Source: Lentisphaeria bacterium (GTDB lineage Bacteria; Verrucomicrobiota; Lentisphaeria; Oligosphaerales; Oligosphaeraceae). From it: a stretch of DNA of 9,703 nucleotides. How positions within the stretch are numbered: the first letter of the stretch is position 1; every line of letters begins with the position of its first letter. Of this stretch, positions 1 through 6,095 are shown piece by piece. Where the stretch lies: positions 1 to 9,703 of the forward strand of contig JAEEXV010000377.1 in the NCBI GenBank assembly GCA_016287975.1. The letters are read 5' to 3'. The notes beneath the pieces were generated by a model. That model saw only the letters and a program-made list of their open reading frames with translations. It did no database searches and was not told the origin of the DNA. Position numbers and translations under genes: made by a program.

Positions 1-472
1 CAAGACCTGGCGCGACGGGCCGCGGCGCGTCCGCGAAGGCGCGGGCGAGGGCGAGCTGCGCGGCGGCAACGCCCGCGTCGTAGTGGCGGGTGCCAGTGGT
101 CGGGAGGGCGAGGCACGGGACCCCGGTCGCCTTCTCCGCCATGCGCTGCAAGGCGCGGAAATCGGTGCCGATGATGGCGGGGACGGGGGTGCCGACAATC
201 GCGGTGAAGGGCGGGCGCAGGGCCGCCGCCGCCTCGGCGAGTTTCTCGACGAGGCGCTTGTCGCGGCCGAGGATGGCGTCCATGTCGCGGAGGCCCGCGC
301 TGAAGATGGCCGCACGGCGGGTGAACCAGCGCGGCTCGTCGAAGCCGCAGACGTTGCCAGTGCAGCCGCCCGCGTCGCAGATGACGATCAGGCCGCCGTA
401 CTCGAAGAGCGCGGAGACGGCGCCCGAATCATCGGGGGCGAAGGGCGAAAGATGGCGGAGGAACTTGCGCAT
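1..472 (-). CDS. Nitrogenase component-1-like subunit Y2 (N-terminal 157 residues, runs off window)
   Basis: This is the amino-terminal part of a nitrogenase/DPOR component-1-type oxidoreductase subunit; the rest lies before position 1. It is a clear paralogue of Y1 (2606-3787). With both proteins started at their ATG, they align without a gap over the first 104 residues: GG at 26-27, Cys37, the DEPRW motif at 45-49, DAILG at 65-69 and GTD at 102-104 fall at identical positions, which strongly supports the start at 472. Compared with Y1, two of the three expected cluster-ligand Cys are replaced by Val (positions 19 and 93); Cys37 remains, and extra Cys occur at 32 and 42. It follows X2 after a 105-nt repeat and is probably cotranscribed with it. 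There is no Shine-Dalgarno sequence. The family is well supported; the substrate is unknown. It could be a non-catalytic or scaffold subunit (inference). Confidence 0.8.
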   Translation of the reverse strand, partial: MRKFLRHLSPFAPDDSGAVSALFEYGGLIVICDAGGCTGNVCGFDEPRWFTRRAAIFSAGLRDMDAILGRDKRLVEKLAEAAAALRPPFTAIVGTPVPAIIGTDFRALQRMAEKATGVPCLALPTTGTRHYDAGVAAAQLALARAFADAPRPVAPGL

Positions 473-478
473 GGGAAA

Positions 479-577
479 GGGACCGAAGGGACCGAAGGGA
501 CACAAGCGACCGAAGGGACACCAGGGACCGAAGGGACCGAAGCGACCGAAGGGACACCAGGGACCGAAGGGACCGAT
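479..577. repeat. Eleven-unit 9-bp tandem array (GGGACCGAA family) between X2 and Y2
   Basis: On the plus strand, positions 479-577 are exactly eleven consecutive 9-mers of the family GGGACCGAA, with the variants GCGACCGAA, GGGACACCA and GGGACACAA. A higher-order 36-bp unit (506-541, repeated at 542-577) is visible. The array directly abuts the complement of the X2 stop codon at 578. All units are multiples of three. Read on the minus strand in the Y2 frame, the array has no stop codon and would encode a Phe-Gly-Pro-rich linker. It is not a CRISPR because there are no spacers. Confidence 0.95.
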
Positions 578-1861
578 TCAGGCGAGTCTGGCGAGCTGGG
601 TGAAGAGTTCGGCGACGGCCTGGAAGCCGAAGGGCTGGATCTCGTCGGCCCAGGGGATGGATGGGGTGGCGGGGTGGTAGTAGGCGGCGTCGCGGCCGAT
701 GGTGAAGTCGGGGGCGGGGGCGTGCGCCTCGTCGTAGAAGAGCATGGTGGGTGAGAGGTTGGAGTAGATGCGGGTGTCGGGGCTGAGTTCCGCGATGCGT
801 CGGATGTAGGGGCGGCTGGCCTCGCCGATGGTGGCGAAGATTTCGGGGACGCGGAAGCCGAGGCGCAGCAGGGAGAGGGCGAGTTCGAGCGGATCGGCGT
901 TGCACCATTCGCCGACGGCGAAGGCGGCGCCCCTGGCGCGGCTTCGGAAGTCGGCGATGGCCGCCTCGGCGGCCTCGCGCTCGGAATGCAGGTCGCAGTG
1001 TCCGCCGAGGGTCTGGGCGAGGATGTCGTATTGGCGCTGGATGCGGTCGGGCTGGTGGAGGCGGCGGATTTCGACGGCGGGGATGCCGAGGCGCTGCTGG
1101 AGGCCGTCGGCGGCATGGCGCGCATCGGGGTGCAGGACGAGATTGAAGTTGGCCTCGGCCATGGATTCGTACTCGGCGAAGTCGCGGCAGCGGGAGATCT
1201 CGCGGATTTGCCGCAGGCCGAGTTGGCGCAGCATCGTGAAGAGGTCGCTCTTCGGGTCGACGGGCGAGAAGAAGCCCAGGAGGTTCGCCGCGCGCGGATT
1301 CTTCGGGCGTTGCGGCAGCAGCGAGTAGACCGCCTGGCGGACGGCGACCATCGGCGGCAGGCGGCCTTCGCGCGTCAGGGCGTACATGTAGCATGGCACG
1401 ACTGGAAGCCCCGCCGCTTCGGCGGCCTTGCGGCAGACGCGCTCCATGTCGGTACCGAGCAGCGCGTCGACGCAGGTGATGCAGATCATGACGGCGGAGG
1501 GGCGCGTGCGGCAGGACTGGACGGCTTCGCAGACGGCCTCGGGGATGCGGCTCAGGTGGCGCCCTGTCACGATGTCGGTGTCGTCCTGCTTGAGGTAGAA
1601 GAAGCGGTCGGCGAGGTCGGCCTCGTGTCCGAGGGCGGCGGTGTTGCGTCCGCAGCATGCGGGGGCGACGAGGAGCATGACCGAGCCAGGGATGGCGAGG
1701 CCCGCGCGCTTGACGCCAAAGCCCTGTGCGCCTGGCGAGTTGAAGGCGAGGGTCGCGGGGGAACTGTAGACGAGATGCCGCGCGGAGACGAGTTCCTGAG
1801 GCAATGCCCTGAAGTCGCAGGCGGCCAGGTCGGCGGCGGTGATGGAGAAGGGGGCGGGCAT
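578..1861 (-). CDS. Nitrogenase component-1-like subunit X2
   Basis: A 427-residue protein of the nitrogenase component-1 (NifD/NifK, BchN/BchB) superfamily, and a paralogue of X1 (4020-5339). Shared features are an Asn-x-Pro-x-x-x-Gly segment (residues 41-47, aligned with 33-38 of X1 apart from a one-residue spacing difference), the ACCGRN motif with Cys70 aligning with X1 Cys62, and a Cys120-VDALLGTD segment aligning with X1 Cys122. The last segment has the spacing of the third cluster Cys of NifD (Cys, a few residues, then Gly-x-Asp). Further Cys are at 69 and 117. The first NifD cluster Cys (GCAYAG type) has no counterpart. The protein is probably cytoplasmic, forming a heteromer with Y2 and receiving electrons from H2. 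The start is 4 nt after the H2 stop, with no Shine-Dalgarno sequence, implying translational coupling. The stop is TGA. The reaction is not known. Confidence 0.85.
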   Translation of the reverse strand: MPAPFSITAADLAACDFRALPQELVSARHLVYSSPATLAFNSPGAQGFGVKRAGLAIPGSVMLLVAPACCGRNTAALGHEADLADRFFYLKQDDTDIVTGRHLSRIPEAVCEAVQSCRTRPSAVMICITCVDALLGTDMERVCRKAAEAAGLPVVPCYMYALTREGRLPPMVAVRQAVYSLLPQRPKNPRAANLLGFFSPVDPKSDLFTMLRQLGLRQIREISRCRDFAEYESMAEANFNLVLHPDARHAADGLQQRLGIPAVEIRRLHQPDRIQRQYDILAQTLGGHCDLHSEREAAEAAIADFRSRARGAAFAVGEWCNADPLELALSLLRLGFRVPEIFATIGEASRPYIRRIAELSPDTRIYSNLSPTMLFYDEAHAPAPDFTIGRDAAYYHPATPSIPWADEIQPFGFQAVAELFTQLARLA

Positions 1862-1865
1862 CGGG

Positions 1866-2612
1866 CTATGGGAGCAGGGAGTGGGCGAGGGCGGTGAAGG
1901 CGAGGGCGGCAGGGGAATCGGGGGCGCCCTCGATGACGGTCTGGCCGCGATCCTCGCATTGGCTGATTTCGTCGCTGCGCGGGATGTCGGCGACGACGTC
2001 GAGCCCGCGCTCGGCGGCGAAGGCGCGCACCTTGGCCTCCTCGTCGGGGACGTTGCGGCGGTTGAGGACGAGGCCGCGCACGCTGGCGTAGCCGCGGTCG
2101 GCGAAGTTGAGGACGGCGGCGTTGATGTTGCTGGCGGCGTAGAGCGCCATCTTCTCGCCCGAGGTGACGATGAGGATCTGGGATGCGTAGCCCTCGCGGA
2201 TGGGGGCGGCGAAGCCGCCGCAGACGACATCGCCGAGGACGTCGTAGAGGACGACGTCGGGCTGGAAAGTCTCGAAGAGGCGGAGGTCTTCCAGGAGCGC
2301 GAAGGTGGTGAGGATGCCGCGTCCCGCGCAGCCGAGGCCGGGGGTCGGGCCGCCTGCCTCGATGCAGAGCACGCCGCCGAAGCCGGTGCGCGCGAAGTCC
2401 TCCAGGCGCTCGGGTTCGCGGTCGTGTTCGCGCAGGAAGTCCATGACGGGGACGACGGGCTTTCCGCCGAGCAGGTTGATGGTGGAATCGGCCTTGGGGT
2501 CGCAGCCGATCTGGACGACGCGGCGGCCCGCGCGGGCGAAGGCGGCGGCGAGGTTGGCGGTGACGGTGGATTTGCCGATGCCGCCTTTGCCGTAGATGGC
2601 GAGTTTCAGCAT
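1866..2612 (-). CDS. NifH/BchL-like nitrogenase reductase (Fe protein) H2
   Basis: A 248-residue Fe-protein homologue. The P-loop GKGGIGKST is at residues 8-16, GCDPKADST at 36-44, Cys95 lies in PGLGCAGRG and Cys131 in [10 protein letters not shown]. In NifH and BchL these two Cys from each monomer bind the [4Fe-4S] cluster shared across the homodimer interface, and ATP hydrolysis drives transfer of low-potential electrons to component 1. The Arg of GCAGRG, the ADP-ribosylation site in nitrogen-fixing bacteria, is present. It is shorter than typical NifH (about 270-297 aa), as is usual for nitrogenase-like reductases. The start overlaps the end of Y1 by 7 nt (ATGCTGA), the same overlap type as at the H1-X1 junction. 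It ends in TAG, 4 nt before X2. The partner is inferred to be X2/Y2. Confidence 0.93.
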   Translation of the reverse strand: MLKLAIYGKGGIGKSTVTANLAAAFARAGRRVVQIGCDPKADSTINLLGGKPVVPVMDFLREHDREPERLEDFARTGFGGVLCIEAGGPTPGLGCAGRGILTTFALLEDLRLFETFQPDVVLYDVLGDVVCGGFAAPIREGYASQILIVTSGEKMALYAASNINAAVLNFADRGYASVRGLVLNRRNVPDEEAKVRAFAAERGLDVVADIPRSDEISQCEDRGQTVIEGAPDSPAALAFTALAHSLLP

Positions 2613-3787
2613 GGTGGGCGAGGGGTGGTGGTGCGGTCGGTGGCGGGCTGCAGGTCGAGCGGCGCGGCGATGAGTTGCGGGAAGTCGTCGCGGTAGAAGT
2701 AGCAGCGTCCAGAGAAGGCGAAGGAGGGGATGGCGTAGAAGGGGATGCCTGTCGTCGCGACGGGGATGTACATCGGGTCGGCGTAGAGGACGGTGGCGTC
2801 GGCGAGGAGGGGGCGCAATGCCTCTTCATCGGGGGTGAGGAGGGCGTCGCCTGGGGCGAGAAGTTCGCGCGGCGTCTCCTCCAGCGGGCAAAGCACGCGG
2901 GCGGGCGCGCCGAAATCGCGGCCGAGGGCGCACGCGAGCGAGGCGGCGGTGACCGCTTCCCCGATGAAGGCGGCGCCGCTGACGGGGCGTGGAGCGGCGG
3001 GGGGGAGACGGGATTCGCCCGGGGCGGCGGCGGCGCGGATGGCGTCGGCGACTTCCGCGGCGAAGCGCACGCCGAAGGGCGCGCCGACGACGTATGGCTG
3101 TCCGAAGCGCTCCTGGAGGAGGCGCGCGGCGGCGAGGCCAGTCGTGGAGAGGACCAGGTTGACGGCGGCGTCGCCGGCGCGCGCGAGGTCGTCGAGGGTG
3201 CATTCGCGGCAGAGGGAGGCGACGATGTCGAGGCCGTTCGCGGCCGCCCAGCGATGCAGCTGCCGCATTGTGTCGTCGCGCGCGTAGTCGAGCGGCGTGA
3301 CGCCGAGGAGATTGACGGGGGTGCCTGGGCGCGGATGGCGCTCGGTGGCGTAGTGGCGGAGCAGGGCGGCGAGGGCGTCGGAGGCGCCGACGAGGTACGA
3401 GTGCATCCCGTTGGTGCGGATGGCGAAGGCGGTGATGCCGCAGCGCTTCTGCAGGATGGCGGCGAGCGCGTCGTAGTCGGTGCCGACGAGCATCGGGATG
3501 GGGGAGCCGCAGATGGCGATGAAGCGCGGGTGCAGCGCGGCGGCGGTCTCGGCGACATTGTCGATGAACTTGTCGTCGTTGCCGAGGATGGCGTCCTGCT
3601 CGGTGAGGGCGGAGATGAAGATGTGGCTGGGAATGCGCCCCCAGCGCGGCTCGTCATGGGTGGCGTAGGTGGAGTTGCAGCCAGACGCGTCGTGCACCAC
3701 GACCAGGCCGCCCAGTTCGTAGAGCATGGAGCAGACGCCCGCCGTGTCGGCGGAGTGCAGCGAGAGGATGGAGGCGGCTTTGGACAT
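2606..3787 (-). CDS. Nitrogenase component-1-like subunit Y1
   Basis: A 393-residue component-1-type subunit. The N-terminal third resembles NifK: Cys19 followed by MLYELGG, then VHDASGC with Cys37 and the DEPRW motif at 45-49 (compare the NifK region around its second P-cluster Cys), then Cys93 in [14 protein letters not shown] with the Cys...Gly-x-Asp spacing of the third ligand. These three Cys are candidates for holding an inter-subunit FeS cluster with X1, as in nitrogenase or DPOR. Start choice: the frame is open further upstream through the 84-bp repeats, but ATG 3787 gives exact register with Y2 and excludes repeat-encoded sequence. A Cys-rich SLCREC segment lies near residues 191-196. 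It overlaps H2 by 7 nt. I could not identify FeMo-cofactor ligands, so nitrogen fixation is not implied. Confidence 0.87.
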   Translation of the reverse strand: MSKAASILSLHSADTAGVCSMLYELGGLVVVHDASGCNSTYATHDEPRWGRIPSHIFISALTEQDAILGNDDKFIDNVAETAAALHPRFIAICGSPIPMLVGTDYDALAAILQKRCGITAFAIRTNGMHSYLVGASDALAALLRHYATERHPRPGTPVNLLGVTPLDYARDDTMRQLHRWAAANGLDIVASLCRECTLDDLARAGDAAVNLVLSTTGLAAARLLQERFGQPYVVGAPFGVRFAAEVADAIRAAAAPGESRLPPAAPRPVSGAAFIGEAVTAASLACALGRDFGAPARVLCPLEETPRELLAPGDALLTPDEEALRPLLADATVLYADPMYIPVATTGIPFYAIPSFAFSGRCYFYRDDFPQLIAAPLDLQPATDRTTTPRPPC

Positions 3788-3804
3788 GGGGGACGCGATG
3801 GGCG

Positions 3805-4004
3805 GCGGGCCGAAACGGCCCGCCACAGAACAAGGTGGCTGGGGTGAGGCCCGTTCGGTGCCGCCGGCGAGAAGCCGGCGGGGCAATGCGGGCCGAAAAC
3901 GGCCCGCCACAGAACAAGGTGGCTGGGGTGAGGCCCGTTCGGTGCCGCCGGCGAGAAGCCGGCGGGGCAATGCGGACCGAAAACGGCCCGCAACAGGACA
4001 CGGG
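3805..4004. repeat. 84-bp tandem hairpin repeat (two full units plus a partial) between X1 and Y1
   Basis: Two nearly identical 84-bp units occupy 3816-3899 and 3900-3983, with a decayed third beginning at 3984. Each carries two GC hairpins. One is CCGCCGGC-GAGAA-GCCGGCGG (3861-3881 and 3945-3965). The other is GCGGGCCG, an A-rich loop, then CGGCCCGC (3805-3823 with loop AAA, 3888-3907 with loop AAAA, and a mismatched copy near 3972-3991). This fills almost the entire 232-nt gap between the X1 stop and the Y1 start. It resembles a REP-type element. It could stabilise or punctuate the transcript, but there is no U-tract on the minus strand, so a classical terminator is not supported. Confidence 0.93.
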
Positions 4005-4019
4005 AGCTCGGGGGCTTTT

Positions 4020-5339
4020 TTACAGGCAGGAGTGGCAGGTCAGGCCCTTGTGCCGGATGACGGCGGGGGTGTCCTGGTCGCGGAGCGTGCTGTCGTGGAG
4101 GAGTTGCAGTAGGCGCAGGAGGCCGCCGACGCCGTAGAGGCCGAGATTGGCGTAGAGATTGGCGAAGCGCGGGGCGTTTTCGTACCAGGCGGCCTTCTGG
4201 CCGATGGCGAAGATGCGCCGATTCGGGGCGGCGGGGCGCGCGTCGGCCATCGCGGGATGGACGCAGGAACGGATTTCCAGCGTCGGCGCGTTGGCCTGCA
4301 GCCAGCGGAAGTCCTCGCGTTCCTCGGCGACGAAGGCGTCGGTGTAGAGGCGGACGACGCGGATGCCGTGTTGGAGGAGTTCGGCGGCGAGGCCGAGGGG
4401 ATGCGGCGTCGCGGTGTAGTCGAGGGCGACGGGGGTGTCGCCCAGCGCGTCGCGGAGGCGCCGCCAGGCTTCGTCGAGGCGGGGCCGCCAATCCGTGACG
4501 GGCCGCATCGGGACGGCGAGGGCGCGGGCGAGGGCGTCGTAGCTGGCCTGGATGCGCGGCGTGTCGTAGCAGACGGGCAGATGCAGGTGGCGGACGCCGA
4601 GGCGCGCGGCGAGGTGCTGCGCGGCGGGGAGGGCGACGGGCTGCGTCGTGAGGATCAGCGGGGCCTCGGCGAGGCGCAGGAAGTCGTCGTAGTCGCGGCA
4701 GAGCGCGAGTTCGCGGCGTTCGACGGAGGGGAGCGCCTGGTCGAGGAAGTCGTCGCGGGTGGCGAGGTCGTTGCCGAGGATGTGCAGGAGATTCGGGCGG
4801 GTGGGGAGCGGCTTCAGCGGCTGGTAGAGTTGCCGTCGGAGGAGTTGTTCGGGGGTGAGGCCGGACTTGCGCATCGTGGGGTGCATGATGCAGTCGATGA
4901 AGTCGATCCCGGGGAAGCGCTTCGCGAGTTCGGCGAGGACATGCGGGAAGTCGAAGCCCGTGAAGAGGTGGAGGCAGGAGATGTAGAGGAGGACGGCGCG
5001 CGGGCGTCGGGGCAGGCGGCGCAGGATGGCTTCGGCGCCGTCGATGCAGTGCTGTTCGAGCGAGCCGTTGTAGAGATCGTGCTCGTCGACGGTGATCCAG
5101 GACATCCGCCCCATTTCCTGCATTTCGGCGGCGGTGAGCAGCACGCCGCGGAGGCATCCCTGCGCGCAGCAGTAGATCTGGTGCGAATCGGGAAGCAGCA
5201 TCCCCGTGTGGACAATGTTCCACGGACCGCGCGCGGGCGGGTTGTATTCGAGCGTGCCAGGGAAGGGCGCGGGGAAGGCGGCCTCCGCGATGGGGACGGC
5301 GGGCGGCGCGGCGGGGATGGGCTGGAGCGGCGTCAGCAT
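4020..5339 (-). CDS. Nitrogenase component-1-like subunit X1
   Basis: A 439-residue component-1-superfamily protein paralogous to X2. Key features are the NPPARGPWN segment (33-41) in the place where NifD has its first cluster Cys, CCAQGC at 57-62 (Cys62 equivalent to the second NifD Cys), and SCLHLFTGFD at 121-130, whose Cys122 has the Cys...Gly-x-Asp spacing of the third NifD Cys. Near the C terminus is an unusual KGLTCHSCL tail with a CxxC, absent from X2. It is expected to pair with Y1 and be reduced by H1. The start ATG overlaps the H1 stop by 7 nt (ATGCTGA). Stop TAA. About 25 Pro/Ala-rich residues precede the conserved part, so a slightly later start is possible, but the overlap with H1 favours this one. 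Substrate unknown. Confidence 0.85.
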   Translation of the reverse strand: MLTPLQPIPAAPPAVPIAEAAFPAPFPGTLEYNPPARGPWNIVHTGMLLPDSHQIYCCAQGCLRGVLLTAAEMQEMGRMSWITVDEHDLYNGSLEQHCIDGAEAILRRLPRRPRAVLLYISCLHLFTGFDFPHVLAELAKRFPGIDFIDCIMHPTMRKSGLTPEQLLRRQLYQPLKPLPTRPNLLHILGNDLATRDDFLDQALPSVERRELALCRDYDDFLRLAEAPLILTTQPVALPAAQHLAARLGVRHLHLPVCYDTPRIQASYDALARALAVPMRPVTDWRPRLDEAWRRLRDALGDTPVALDYTATPHPLGLAAELLQHGIRVVRLYTDAFVAEEREDFRWLQANAPTLEIRSCVHPAMADARPAAPNRRIFAIGQKAAWYENAPRFANLYANLGLYGVGGLLRLLQLLHDSTLRDQDTPAVIRHKGLTCHSCL

Positions 5340-6091
5340 GGGGCTGTGGGCGGGAGGATGGCCTCGGCGAGGGCGCGGAACTGGCGGGCGGCGGTGGAAT
5401 CGGGCGCGGCCTCGACGACCGTCTGGCGGCGTTCGTCCGCGGCCTGGATGTCGGCGCTCCAGTCGAGCGTGCCGACGACGCGGGTGCGGAAGTCGGCGGC
5501 GAGTTCGGCGACCTTCGCCTCCTCGTTGGGGACATCGCGGCGGTTCAGGATGAGGCCGCCCAGGGGGGCGTAGCCGCGGTCGCGGAAATGCTCCACCGCC
5601 ATCGCGATGTTGGCGGCGGCGTGGATGGCCATGTTCTCGCCGGAGGTGACGACGAAGACGCGTTCGGCGTAGCCCTGGCGCATCGGCATGGTGAAGCCGC
5701 CGCAGACGACGTCGCCGAGGACGTCGTAGAGCACGAGATCGGGTTTCAGGGTCTCGTAGGCGCCTTTGGCGGCGAGCTTGTCGAGGGCGGCGATGATGCC
5801 GCGTCCAGCGCAGCCGAGACCAGGCGTGGGGCCGCCCGCCTCGCAGCACCACACGCCCGCGAAGCCTTGCCGGAGCATCTGGTCGAGGGTGAAGTCGTCG
5901 TTGTGTCGGCGGATGAGGTCGAGGACGGTCGGGAGGGGGGCCTGGCCGCGCAGCAGCGCGGTGGAGTCGGCCTTGGGGTCGCACCCGATCTGGAGGATGG
6001 TCTTGCCTGCGAGCGCCCAGGTCGCCGCCAGATTGGAGACGATGGTGGACTTGCCGATGCCGCCTTTGCCGTAGAATGCGAGTTTGAGCAT
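5333..6091 (-). CDS. NifH/BchL-like nitrogenase reductase (Fe protein) H1
   Basis: A 252-residue Fe-protein homologue. P-loop GKGGIGKST is at 8-16, GCDPKADST at 36-44, Cys94 in PGLGCAGRG and Cys130 in [10 protein letters not shown]; the two Cys are the expected ligands of the dimer-bridging [4Fe-4S] cluster. It is closely related to H2, with long stretches matching around each motif. It begins 4 nt after the hydF stop codon and its own TGA overlaps the X1 start, so hydF, H1 and X1 form one tightly packed transcription unit. The expected role is ATP-driven electron delivery to X1/Y1. It could in principle also serve the second module. Chlorophyll (BchL) or F430 (CfbC) biosynthesis is not supported by any neighbour in the window. 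Confidence 0.93.
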   Translation of the reverse strand: MLKLAFYGKGGIGKSTIVSNLAATWALAGKTILQIGCDPKADSTALLRGQAPLPTVLDLIRRHNDDFTLDQMLRQGFAGVWCCEAGGPTPGLGCAGRGIIAALDKLAAKGAYETLKPDLVLYDVLGDVVCGGFTMPMRQGYAERVFVVTSGENMAIHAAANIAMAVEHFRDRGYAPLGGLILNRRDVPNEEAKVAELAADFRTRVVGTLDWSADIQAADERRQTVVEAAPDSTAARQFRALAEAILPPTAPC

Positions 6092-6095
6092 GGTG

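Noticed and set aside
479..577. CRISPR array
   Set aside because: Units are 9-bp direct tandem repeats without unique spacers, and there are no cas genes.
3788..3970. Longer Y1 protein starting upstream, within the 84-bp repeats
   Set aside because: The added residues would be repeat-encoded, and the start at 3787 gives exact register with Y2.
3984..4022. Plus-strand terminator suggested by the T-run at 4016-4022
   Set aside because: There is no plus-strand gene upstream, and a convincing stem directly before the T-run is lacking. On the minus strand the run is an A-tract at the X1 stop.
429..5984. Very long open frames overlapping the nitrogenase-like genes, in other frames on the minus strand and on the plus strand
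   Set aside because: They encode Arg-, Pro-, Ser- or Gly-rich low-complexity products without motifs, typical of GC-rich shadow frames. The overlapping genes have precise family motifs and tidy junctions.
1..6091. Genuine nitrogen-fixation (nif) operon
   Set aside because: The Fe proteins are convincing, but the X and Y subunits are short and divergent, lack the first NifD cluster Cys (X type), and no recognisable FeMo-cofactor ligands or nifB/nifEN genes are present.
5333..6091. H1 as BchL or CfbC of tetrapyrrole synthesis
   Set aside because: The motifs are shared by the whole Fe-protein family, and no bacteriochlorophyll or F430 pathway gene is in the window.
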